50,376 bases of DNA. Source: JAUPKT01 sp964427855 (GTDB lineage Bacteria; Desulfobacterota; Desulfomonilia; Desulfomonilales; Desulfomonilaceae). The position numbers were made by a program, and so were the translations under genes. The stretch lies in contig CAYRVH010000024.1 of the NCBI GenBank assembly GCA_964427855.1, forward strand, positions 1 to 50,376, in the 5' to 3' direction. A model generated the notes under the pieces. The model was not told where the DNA came from and ran no database searches. It saw only the letters and a program-made list of their open reading frames with translations. Shown piece by piece: positions 8,618 through 15,386 of the stretch (positions are counted from its first letter, which is position 1; the number at the start of each line of letters is the position of its first letter).

Positions 8618-8848
8618 CTATGGCCCTTCTCTGCGGCAGCCCTGCAGCCTGTCCACAACCCGGTGGACATCAGGCATGCATCACTTTCCCGAGGGATTCT
8701 TCGTCGCGCATGCACAACCCCCACCCTTCTTGGCAGCAGCGATCTTTTCAAGAATGGTGGAACGACCACGGGCCAGAAAATCGTTTTCAATATCCTCGAC
8801 AGTATATTCATGACAATAGCACACGACATCTTTAGGATGATCCCACAT
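8618..8848 (-). CDS. BFD-like [2Fe-2S] protein, probable selenoprotein (in-frame UGA)
   Basis: A 55-codon gene starts at ATG 8848 behind AGAGGAG. Cysteines C10-x-C12 and C45-x-C47 frame a BFD-like fold ('YTVEDI', 'GRSTILEKI'), the small ferredoxin-like domain that passes electrons or iron. The frame reaches UGA at 8681-8683 immediately before a Cys codon and stays open for 20 more codons to TAG 8618-8620, giving N-P-S-G-K-U-C-M-P-D-V-H and a 76-residue product. Eleven bases after the UGA begins a stem UGUCCAC/GUGGACA with apical loop CGGGUU. It is extended below a UGA bulge by GCC/GGC and UGCA/UGCA. This is the spacing and G-containing loop of a bacterial SECIS. A U-C redox pair next to an iron-sulfur domain is plausible. 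If selenocysteine is not inserted, the product is the 55-residue form ending at 8681. Confidence 0.75.
8643..8680 (-). promoter_or_regulatory. Candidate bacterial SECIS element
   Basis: In the minus-strand RNA, directly after UGA 8683-8681, three helices stack: UGCA 8680-8677 with 8646-8643, GCC 8675-8673 with GGC 8649-8647, and UGUCCAC 8669-8663 with GUGGACA 8656-8650. This gives 14 base pairs interrupted by a 1-base and a 3-base bulge. The loop CGGGUU (8662-8657) has G in its second position and lies 18 bases after the UGA, matching the rules known for SelB-binding hairpins. Confidence 0.72.
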
Positions 8849-8974
8849 TTTGGCTCCTCTTATTTTTTTTGCTTTGCCCCGCGCGTCATGCGGCGTGGTG
8901 GTGGATGAGCACGTAAGCCGCATGAATCGGCCGACTGGTCCCTCCCCGCCAAAGCGCGCCGAAATCGTTTCCTT

Positions 8975-9136
8975 GCACGTTATAACCCGTCTCAAGAGAA
9001 ATCGCGAGATAGCCAGATGCCACCTTGTCGTTCTCATGGAAATGGGGATCCAGGCAACTCAGTATGGATCCCCACTTTCGTGAGGATGACGTAATCAGGG
9101 GACGCGCTCCCAATTCGTGATTAATTTCGAGAATTC
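8975..9136. repeat. Dispersed repeat family B, copy 2
   Basis: Same order of blocks as the copy at 1422: CTCAAGAGAAATCGCGA, CATGGAAATG, CAGTATGGATCCCCACTTTCGTGAGGATGAC and CCCAATTCGTGATT, ending in TTTCGAGAATT. It fills most of the gap between the minus-strand [2Fe-2S] gene and the nicotinate operon. Confidence 0.7.
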
Positions 9137-9236
9137 CTAAAATTATTTCGGCGTGGCGGGGCAAGAGGCGCGCGAGGTTCAGCGGCGTGTGGTCATAAAG
9201 TTTATTGCTGGCTTCCAGAGTGGAGGTTGCGAGGCT

Positions 9237-9274
9237 TGACATTAAGAAATACTTATGACATTAAGATATACTTA
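9237..9274 (+). promoter_or_regulatory. Tandem palindromic operator before the XRE-cupin gene
   Basis: Two 19 bp direct repeats follow each other without a gap: TGACATTAAGAAATACTTA and TGACATTAAGATATACTTA, differing at one base. Each contains the inverted repeat TAAG-N5-CTTA. The array ends 26 bp before the regulator ATG, and a TTGACA hexamer (9236-9241) overlaps its left edge. This looks like a two-dimer binding site for autoregulation by the adjacent repressor. Confidence 0.65.
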
Positions 9275-9300
9275 TTTAGTCCCTCGAACCAGGTACGGTC

Positions 9301-9855
9301 ATGGCGATCGAATCAACCATCGGCCTCCATATCAGGCAGCTCCGAAAACAGCATCACCTCACGCTGAAACAGCTCTCGGAGATAGTGGGGTGCTCAGATG
9401 CGTACCTCTCCCAAGTCGAAAATGGCAGAGTATCTCCTTCTATTTCCAGTTTGAAGAAGATTGCCGACGCGCTCCGTACCAAGATCACTGACTTCTTTGT
9501 GGAGCAACAAGACAACGACCCGGTCGTGCTGCCGCCCCACCAGCGGGTCACACTGTCTCTCGCGCGCTGGAACGCAAAGATAGAATCGCTGGTGTTAAAT
9601 CCGACCGGGAAGCGTATGCACCCGTTTTTTACCACCATTCACCCGGGAGGAGGGTCCCACGGCCTGTACAGCCACGTGGGTGAAGAGTTCGGGCTTGTCC
9701 TCCAAGGAGAGCTTGAAATCGTTTTAGACGGCAAGACGTATGTGGTCGGCCAAGGGGAGAGCTTTTACTACAACTCGACGGCGCCGCATAGTTGGACCAA
9801 CAAAGGTAAAACAGATACGGTTGTGGTGTGGGTGATCAGTCCTCCTACGTTTTAG
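9301..9855 (+). CDS. XRE-family regulator with C-terminal cupin sensor
   Basis: 184 residues. The N-terminal helix-turn-helix of the XRE/HTH_3 type spans about residues 7-62 ('IRQLRKQHHLTLKQLSEIVGCSDAYLSQVENGRVSPS'). After a linker, a cupin_2 barrel occupies about 110-180, with G-L-Y-S-H-V-G-E-E-F and A-P-H-S-W supplying the two cupin motifs. Regulators of this build bind a small ligand in the cupin and commonly control a neighbouring catabolic or transport operon. It is the first gene of the same-strand block leading through the transporter to the nicotinate enzymes, and it lies directly behind the tandem operator. Control of this block, with nicotinate or a pathway intermediate as ligand, is inferred. 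Confidence 0.88.
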   Translation: MAIESTIGLHIRQLRKQHHLTLKQLSEIVGCSDAYLSQVENGRVSPSISSLKKIADALRTKITDFFVEQQDNDPVVLPPHQRVTLSLARWNAKIESLVLNPTGKRMHPFFTTIHPGGGSHGLYSHVGEEFGLVLQGELEIVLDGKTYVVGQGESFYYNSTAPHSWTNKGKTDTVVVWVISPPTF

Positions 9856-9916
9856 GCGGGCATGATCGAGGATGGTTTGGCGCTTTTTACGTAATGTTCA
9901 TGAAGGAGGTAGTGAC

Positions 9917-11140
9917 ATGAAGTTCAAGCGATTTGGATTGTTGGCACTCGCGGCCGTCATGATTTTCTTGACGGGCGCAATAGTCCAGGCTGCAGACCAG
10001 ACGCCATGGCGAATTGGTGTGGCTGTTTCCCTCACCGGCATCTTTGGCAAGGATGGGAATTTGGTCAAGGACGCCTACACGCTTTGGAAAGACACAGTGA
10101 ACGCCAAGGGCGGCATCAACGGGCATCCTGTGGAGCTCATCTTTTATGACGACAAGAGCGATTCTGCGACGAGCGCGAAGCTGGTGGAGCAGCTGATCGT
10201 AAGCGACAAAGTGGATCTGCTCTTGGGCGGGTTCGGCAGCGATGCGGTATTTGCAGGGAGCGCGGTGGCGGAAAAGTATCAGTATCCAATGATCAGCGGC
10301 GGCGCAAGCTCGAACAAACTGTTCGAGAGGGGATTCAAGTACTATTTTGCGACGTTGGGGAAGGCTACTGAAGAAGTGAGAGGCTGCGTGGATTTGGTCA
10401 AGGCGCTTGACCCCAAACCGAAAACGGCCGCCATTGTTGGCGCTGACATCCTTTTCACCTCGCTGGCTTGCGAAGGGTACAAGAAGTACTGCGCGGAGAA
10501 TGGCATCGAGGTCGTGCATTTTGAGCTGTTCCCCATGTCATTACAAGACTATAACTCGCTTCTCATGAAGGTGAAAAACAAGAACCCTGACATGCTGCTC
10601 GTAGGATCGCACCTGCTTGTGGCCATGCGAACCATTAAGGCGTTGAAGGAAATCGATTTCAGTCCAAAACTCGTGGCGTTCAGCTACGGCCCGACAGTCC
10701 CGAAATTCGTGGAAGACCTGAAGGGCGATGCTGAGTACGTGGTCGCAGCGTCTGAATGGACCCACAACATGCCCTACAAGGGGACGGTGTTCGGCTCGGC
10801 CGAAGATTTTTACAAGGCGTATCAAGCGAAGTTCAACAGAGCCCCTGATTATGTCGAGGCCGCCGCAGCCGGCGGTGCAGTTGCCCAGCAGCTCGCTTTG
10901 ACTGACTTGGGCTTCAAGCCGCCCCTCAAAAAAGAGCAGCGGGTGGCGCTCATGGAAAAGCTTCATGCCACTACGTTCGACACGTTTTACGGGAAGATAC
11001 AGTTTGACAAAGATGGGGCAAACGTCGCTCACCCGCCCGTAGCGGTGCAGGTGCAGAACGGGAAGCTCATGAACGTCTTTCCGCTGGAATATGCGGAGTC
11101 AAAGATTTGGTATCCATATAAGCCATGGAAAGACAGGTAG
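9917..11140 (+). CDS. ABC transporter periplasmic binding protein (LivK-like)
   Basis: 407 residues from ATG 9917, chosen because AAGGAGG sits 7 bases before it; an in-frame start at 9872 lacks a site. A lysine/arginine start, a hydrophobic core and V-Q-A|A-D form a signal peptide of about 25 residues. The mature part is a Peripla_BP_6 (branched-chain amino acid type) fold: I-G-V-A-V-S-L-T-G-I-F-G, 'VNAKGGINGHPVELIFYDDKSD' and 'LLLGGFGSD'. In anaerobic degraders this family often binds aromatic or heterocyclic acids. With the molybdenum hydroxylase and enamidase downstream, nicotinate or hydroxynicotinate is the likeliest ligand. It is separated from its permeases by two pathway genes. Confidence 0.9.
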   Translation: MKFKRFGLLALAAVMIFLTGAIVQAADQTPWRIGVAVSLTGIFGKDGNLVKDAYTLWKDTVNAKGGINGHPVELIFYDDKSDSATSAKLVEQLIVSDKVDLLLGGFGSDAVFAGSAVAEKYQYPMISGGASSNKLFERGFKYYFATLGKATEEVRGCVDLVKALDPKPKTAAIVGADILFTSLACEGYKKYCAENGIEVVHFELFPMSLQDYNSLLMKVKNKNPDMLLVGSHLLVAMRTIKALKEIDFSPKLVAFSYGPTVPKFVEDLKGDAEYVVAASEWTHNMPYKGTVFGSAEDFYKAYQAKFNRAPDYVEAAAAGGAVAQQLALTDLGFKPPLKKEQRVALMEKLHATTFDTFYGKIQFDKDGANVAHPPVAVQVQNGKLMNVFPLEYAESKIWYPYKPWKDR

Positions 11141-11145
11141 TACGG

Positions 11146-11724
11146 ATGGAAATACGGAAGATAGTCACTGTAGTCGAAGAGACGCTGCAGGAGATGGGGC
11201 GCCCGGTGACGCCGCCCACGAGAAAATGCGCGGCCATTGCAGTGCTGAAAAACCCTTTTGCCGGCCGATACCAAGAGGACCTGACGGAGCTCATGGACAT
11301 CGGTGAACAGCTTGGAAAACTGCTTGCCGAGCGCTGTCTTCAGGCGCTGGGCATAGGGCCGGACAAGGCCGAGAGCTACGCAAAAGGGTGCATTGTGGGA
11401 TTGGACGGGGAACTTGAACACGCCGCGGCCATCCTGCACCCCAAGTTGGGCAAGCCGTTTCGGGAGGTCCTTGGGCGGGGTCTGGCCCTGATACCGTCAG
11501 TGAAAAAGAGGGGCCCGGCAGGCTGCACCATCGATGTCCCTTTGAATCACAAGGATGCAGCATTTATACGATCGCACTTCGACGGCATGACTGTCTCTGT
11601 GCAAGACGCGCCGTGCGCTGATGAACTGCTCGTGGTCTTGGTGGTCACTGATTCGGGCAGACCGCTGCCTCGGATAGGCGGCCTCACCAAGGAGCAAGCC
11701 AAATTTGAGGATGGATTGAGATAG
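11146..11724 (+). CDS. PF06684 'amino acid synthesis' family protein, function unknown
   Basis: 192 residues from ATG 11146; an ATG at 11125 overlaps the preceding gene. The sequence matches the family throughout: 'RKIVTVVEETLQEMGRP' opening, 'KNPFAGRY' (about 38-45), 'GELEHAAAILHPKLGKP', 'IPSVKKRGPAGCTIDVPL' and 'HKDAAFIRSHFDGM', ending 'GLTKEQAKFEDGLR'. No signal or membrane segment is present. Despite the family title, no reaction is established for it to my knowledge. Its members recur beside transporters and hydrolases of ring or amide catabolism. Here it sits between the binding protein and the aldehyde dehydrogenase, so a role on a nicotinate intermediate is possible but unproved. Confidence 0.85.
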   Translation: MEIRKIVTVVEETLQEMGRPVTPPTRKCAAIAVLKNPFAGRYQEDLTELMDIGEQLGKLLAERCLQALGIGPDKAESYAKGCIVGLDGELEHAAAILHPKLGKPFREVLGRGLALIPSVKKRGPAGCTIDVPLNHKDAAFIRSHFDGMTVSVQDAPCADELLVVLVVTDSGRPLPRIGGLTKEQAKFEDGLR

Positions 11725-11746
11725 CACGGCGTACCTGGAGTCACGG

Positions 11747-11777
11747 GCTCGGGCAGGCTCCCAACGTCTGCCCGAGC
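11747..11777 (+). terminator. Perfect 10 bp hairpin between operon genes
   Basis: GCTCGGGCAG (11747-11756), an 11-base loop and CTGCCCGAGC (11768-11777), 22 bp after the PF06684 stop and without a T-run. Inside a same-strand block it may cause partial termination or mark an mRNA processing or stability boundary, leaving the binding-protein part of the message more abundant. Confidence 0.5.
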
Positions 11778-11922
11778 GACACTATCCGAACATGACGCCG
11801 AAACGTTGGCACATGGGGCCGCAGCCGCCGAAAGATTCAACGAGTTTCCACCGACGAAACTCCCCACGACAACACACGAATCGTTTCGGTGTGTCGTATC
11901 ACGTTATGGAGTGAAAACGCGT

Positions 11923-13407
11923 ATGGGAATCCTGCCGGAAGTCAGCAGACACTACGGAACATTAAAAAACCTGATCGCGGGTGAATGGGTTGAATCGCAG
12001 TCGTCCAAGATTGCAGATGTGACGAACCCCGCAACGGGCGAAGTGATAGCCCACTTGCCCTCCTCTACGACCGATGAGGCGCTGGCGGCTGTTCACGCCG
12101 CACAAAAAGGCTTTGAAGAATGGAGCCGTGTCCCGCTTAGGGAACGCGCAAAGATGCTTTTTGATCTCCGTCAGAGATTTGAAGAGGACTTTGACGTGCT
12201 GTGCCGCGTCCTGACGCAGGATCACGGCAGGACCATGGCTGAATCTCGTGGGTCTGTGCGCCGATGCATCGAAAACATCGAGTCCGCGTGTTCAGCGGCG
12301 TATGGGCTTGCTCAGCGGAATGAGCACATCGATTCCTTGGCCAACGGCATCGACATGTGGTTGACATGGGAACCCCTGGGGCCGTTTCTCATTGTCACTC
12401 CCGGCAACATCCCCATGCATGCGTGGTCTTCATTCGTCCCCTACGCCCTGGCTGCCGGCTGTTCAGTAGTGATCAGTCCCAGCAGGCAGGATCCTGTCGC
12501 AGCGGAATACATTAATCGCACAGCCCTCAAGTGCGGCTTCCCCAAGGGCGCCATCAACATGGTCCACGGCGGACGAGAGATCAACACATTCATTCTCTCG
12601 CAGCCCGAAATCCAAGGTCTGGGCTTCATAGGCTCCACCAGGGCCGGGGCTGAGCTTTTCGAGCTGTGCGGGAGGCTTGGCAAGAATTCGTCCATCAACG
12701 GCAACGGCAAAAATCACGTGGTGGTTATGCCTGACGCGAACCTCGATCAAGGCGTCATCTACCTCAGGCAGGGATGCTTCGGCATGACTGGCCAAAGATG
12801 CTTGGGCTCTGACAACGTCGTGGTGGTAGGCGATATCTATGATGAACTCAAAGAAAGGTTCATTGGAATTGCCCGGGCCATGAAGCTGGGGTACGGCCTG
12901 GATGAGTCCGTCACTCTCGGCCCCTATACCACGGCGGCGGGACGAGACAAAGTCGAGGCTTGGGTTGAGCTTGCCGTCTCAGAAGGGGCGACCATCGCGC
13001 TTGACGGGCGCATCACGGTTCCTGCAGACCTCAAGGCCGGCTACTTCATGGGCCCCACGATCCTAGAGAACATGCACATCGATATGAAGGCTGCAAAGGA
13101 AGAAGCCTTCGGCGCGGTAGCTGGCTTGATTCGAGCCGAGAAGTTGGAAGACGTCATCGAATGGATCAACACCAAGACGAATCTCGGACATTCCGCATGC
13201 ATTCTGACGGAAAGCGGCAGGGCGGCGCGGAAGTTCGCCAGAGAGGTGAACGTCGGCAATGTGGGCATCAATGTCGGGGTGCCGCAGCCGTACGCCTTCT
13301 TCCCCTTGGGGTCCAAAAGAAACTCCTTCATGGGCGGCGCAAAATCGCGTATGGCGTCCATGAGACTTTTTTTGGATGAAAAAACGGTAACTGCACGCTG
13401 GGCCTGA
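11923..13407 (+). CDS. Methylmalonate-semialdehyde-dehydrogenase-like aldehyde dehydrogenase
   Basis: 494 residues from ATG 11923 (GGAG nine bases upstream); the in-frame extension to 11806 has no family similarity. ALDH fold with N162 in P-G-N-I-P-M and catalytic C293 in G-Q-R-C. Features of the MMSDH (CoA-acylating, decarboxylating) branch are 'I-A-G-E-W-V-E-S', R114 in R-x-I-E-N, R292 before the cysteine, 'G-K-N-H' at 262-265, the loss of the general-base Glu of ordinary ALDHs (Asn-Gly-Asn there) and the closing 'K-T-V-T-A-R-W'. In MMSDH the two arginines hold the substrate carboxylate. Enamidase makes 2-formylglutarate, a beta-semialdehyde like methylmalonate semialdehyde, so oxidation with CoA and CO2 loss to glutaryl-CoA is proposed. 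Oddity: the cofactor motif K-P-S-E is S-P-S-R (185-188). Confidence 0.8.
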   Translation: MGILPEVSRHYGTLKNLIAGEWVESQSSKIADVTNPATGEVIAHLPSSTTDEALAAVHAAQKGFEEWSRVPLRERAKMLFDLRQRFEEDFDVLCRVLTQDHGRTMAESRGSVRRCIENIESACSAAYGLAQRNEHIDSLANGIDMWLTWEPLGPFLIVTPGNIPMHAWSSFVPYALAAGCSVVISPSRQDPVAAEYINRTALKCGFPKGAINMVHGGREINTFILSQPEIQGLGFIGSTRAGAELFELCGRLGKNSSINGNGKNHVVVMPDANLDQGVIYLRQGCFGMTGQRCLGSDNVVVVGDIYDELKERFIGIARAMKLGYGLDESVTLGPYTTAAGRDKVEAWVELAVSEGATIALDGRITVPADLKAGYFMGPTILENMHIDMKAAKEEAFGAVAGLIRAEKLEDVIEWINTKTNLGHSACILTESGRAARKFAREVNVGNVGINVGVPQPYAFFPLGSKRNSFMGGAKSRMASMRLFLDEKTVTARWA

Positions 13408-13473
13408 CAGCATGGGTTCAAAGGAGTCGCTGAGGCTGGCGGGACAAACATTCTCTTGAAAACAACCTTCTTC

Positions 13474-13501
13474 CTGACAGGAAGGGTGACTACGATATAA
13501 A
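13474..13501 (+). promoter_or_regulatory. Candidate internal promoter before the permease genes
   Basis: CTGACA (13474-13479), a 16 bp spacer and TATAAA (13496-13501), 15 bp before the first permease start. CTTCCT-GAC-AGGAAG forms a small palindrome over the -35 region. It may give the transporter and downstream genes a separate start. Confidence 0.4.
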
Positions 13502-13515
13502 AACGGACGTGTTCA

Positions 13516-14388
13516 GTGGATGCAGTACTCATACAATCGATTCTCAACGGATTCCTCTTAGGCGGGGTGTACGCTGCCTATTCGGCCGGTTTTTCCTTGA
13601 TCTTCGGCGTGATGGGCGTGGTGAACTTGGCTCACGGGGAGCTCATCATGCTGGGCGCGTTCACGTCATATTGGATGTTTGAGCTACTCGGCATAGACCC
13701 GTACGTGAGCCTCCCGTGCGCGTTCATTTTTCTCTTTGGTTTTGGGTATCTCATCCAAAAATACATCATCAACAGGGTCATCGAACTCCCCCACATCATG
13801 AGCTACATCTTGACGTTCGGGATTCACTTGATGGTGGCCAACATAGCCCTCAAGCTGTGGACGCATGATTTTAGATCCATCACGACGAGTTACTCCGGCG
13901 CAAATGCGGCCTTTGCGGGCCTCAATATACCGTATTCAAGGCTGTCCACCTTTATTCTTGCGCTGATTATCATCGCACTGCTCTGGGTGTTCCTTGAGCG
14001 CACAGAGACGGGACGCGCCATACGAGCGACCGCGATGGACAAAGAGGTGGCTCGCATCATGGGGGTGAATATTCGGGAGATATACGCGATCACGTTTGGC
14101 TTGGGAGCGGGGGTAACCGGTCTTGCCGGGGCGTCCATCAGTCCGTTTGAAATCATTTCTCCTGAAATGGGCCTTCAGTACACCATCGTGGCCTTCTGCG
14201 TGGTGGTGCTGGGCGGTATGGGATATATGCCAGGCGTCCTTTGGGGCGGTTTTATCCTGGGCATCGCCCAATCGCTTGCAGTCACCTACTTGAATGCAGG
14301 GATATCTATCGCAGTGACATTCCTGCTGTTGTTCGCGATGCTGGTGGTGCGACCCACCGGCGTGGTGGGGAAAGGGCTTGTTGCATGA
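13516..14388 (+). CDS. ABC transporter permease, LivH type
   Basis: 290 residues from GTG 13516. Integral inner-membrane protein of the BPD_transp_2 family with about eight hydrophobic segments. The family features are the N-terminal 'GVYAAYSAGFSLIFGVMGVVNLAHGEL', 'TGRAIRATAMDKEVARIMGVN' in the cytoplasmic loop that contacts the ATPase, and 'GGMGYMPGVLWGGFILGIAQS' near the end. It forms the heterodimeric channel with the LivM-type protein encoded next. The start lacks a strong ribosome site. The substrate is set by the binding protein, here probably nicotinate or a related acid rather than leucine. Confidence 0.92.
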   Translation: MDAVLIQSILNGFLLGGVYAAYSAGFSLIFGVMGVVNLAHGELIMLGAFTSYWMFELLGIDPYVSLPCAFIFLFGFGYLIQKYIINRVIELPHIMSYILTFGIHLMVANIALKLWTHDFRSITTSYSGANAAFAGLNIPYSRLSTFILALIIIALLWVFLERTETGRAIRATAMDKEVARIMGVNIREIYAITFGLGAGVTGLAGASISPFEIISPEMGLQYTIVAFCVVVLGGMGYMPGVLWGGFILGIAQSLAVTYLNAGISIAVTFLLLFAMLVVRPTGVVGKGLVA

Positions 14389-14416
14389 GAAATCTTTATC
14401 CAAAGCGTCCTGCACG

Positions 14417-15367
14417 ATGAAAAAGAACTTCAATATATTTTTGTTCGCATTTTTAGGGGCATCATGCATAGTCATCGCTGTTCTCCCGTTCGTTGCGTCC
14501 TCGGAGTACACGCTGAGGGTTGCCACCGTTATCATTTTTTGGATTGGGATGGCCGGTTGCTGGAACATCACCAGCGGTTACACAGGGTACATCGACTTTG
14601 GTCCGGTGGTTTACTTTGGTATCGGCTCATACGCTATGGCCATTGCGATGACCAAGTACGGAATGTCGTTTTTCCCAGCCGCATTGTTGGCAGGATTTGC
14701 CTCGGGCCTGATTGCCTTTCCCATAGGACTTACGACCCTGCGGCTCCGGGGGGCCTATTTTGCCATCGCAACCTTCGCCTTCGCAGAAACCATGAAGCAA
14801 GTGGCCTTAGAGTTCGACAGGACCTTTGGCGTTTCTTTTTTCCAAGGGAGTCACGGGATTACCCTGCCCATAGGCGGGCATGACAACATCTTTTTCCTTT
14901 ATTGTTTCGGCGTGGTGACGCTCTGTATCATCCTAGCTCAGGCCCGCATCGAAACTTCGAAGTTTGGGTATGGGTTGAAGGCTATTCACGAGGCGGAACT
15001 GTCCGCGGAGATATCAGGGGTCAATACCACGGGCGTCAAGCTGCAAGCCTATATCACCAGCGCAGTGTTCCTGGGGGTGCTTGGCGGCATACAATCGTAT
15101 TGGATCACGTACATCACGCCCGGAGATGTGTTTAATGTCCACAAAACCGTGCAAATGGTGATCATGACTCTCTTGGGCGGCATGGGCACGTTTCTCGGTC
15201 CGATAGTGGGAGCGGCATTCTTGACGCTGCTGTCTGAAATCTTGGGCACGGCCTTTGTCGAGTACTACCTCATCATGGTGGGCGCGATCATCATCGGCAT
15301 TATACTTGTGATGCCTCGCGGCATCATCGGGACTATCAAAGAGGCGACAGGGATGCGGCTGTCCTGA
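14417..15367 (+). CDS. ABC transporter permease, LivM type
   Basis: 316 residues from ATG 14417; a TTG at 14378, overlapping the preceding gene, is possible but adds a non-conserved 13-residue arm. BPD_transp_2 membrane protein with about nine hydrophobic segments. Family marks are 'NITSGYTGYIDFGPVVYFGIGSYAMAI', 'RLRGAYFAIATFAFAE' and the coupling loop 'LKAIHEAELSAEISGVN', in which the usual 'R-E-D/N-E' is H-E-A-E. 'TLLGGMGTFLGPIVGAAFL' lies near the C-terminus. It pairs with the LivH-type permease to form the pore. The order H-M-G-F is complete. Confidence 0.92.
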   Translation: MKKNFNIFLFAFLGASCIVIAVLPFVASSEYTLRVATVIIFWIGMAGCWNITSGYTGYIDFGPVVYFGIGSYAMAIAMTKYGMSFFPAALLAGFASGLIAFPIGLTTLRLRGAYFAIATFAFAETMKQVALEFDRTFGVSFFQGSHGITLPIGGHDNIFFLYCFGVVTLCIILAQARIETSKFGYGLKAIHEAELSAEISGVNTTGVKLQAYITSAVFLGVLGGIQSYWITYITPGDVFNVHKTVQMVIMTLLGGMGTFLGPIVGAAFLTLLSEILGTAFVEYYLIMVGAIIIGIILVMPRGIIGTIKEATGMRLS

Positions 15368-15386
15368 GTAAGGAATCGTGTGCGCT

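Noticed and set aside
8554..8829. 91-codon minus-strand frame overlapping the [2Fe-2S] gene
   Set aside because: It is a shadow of the BFD-like gene in another frame and lacks a ribosome site.
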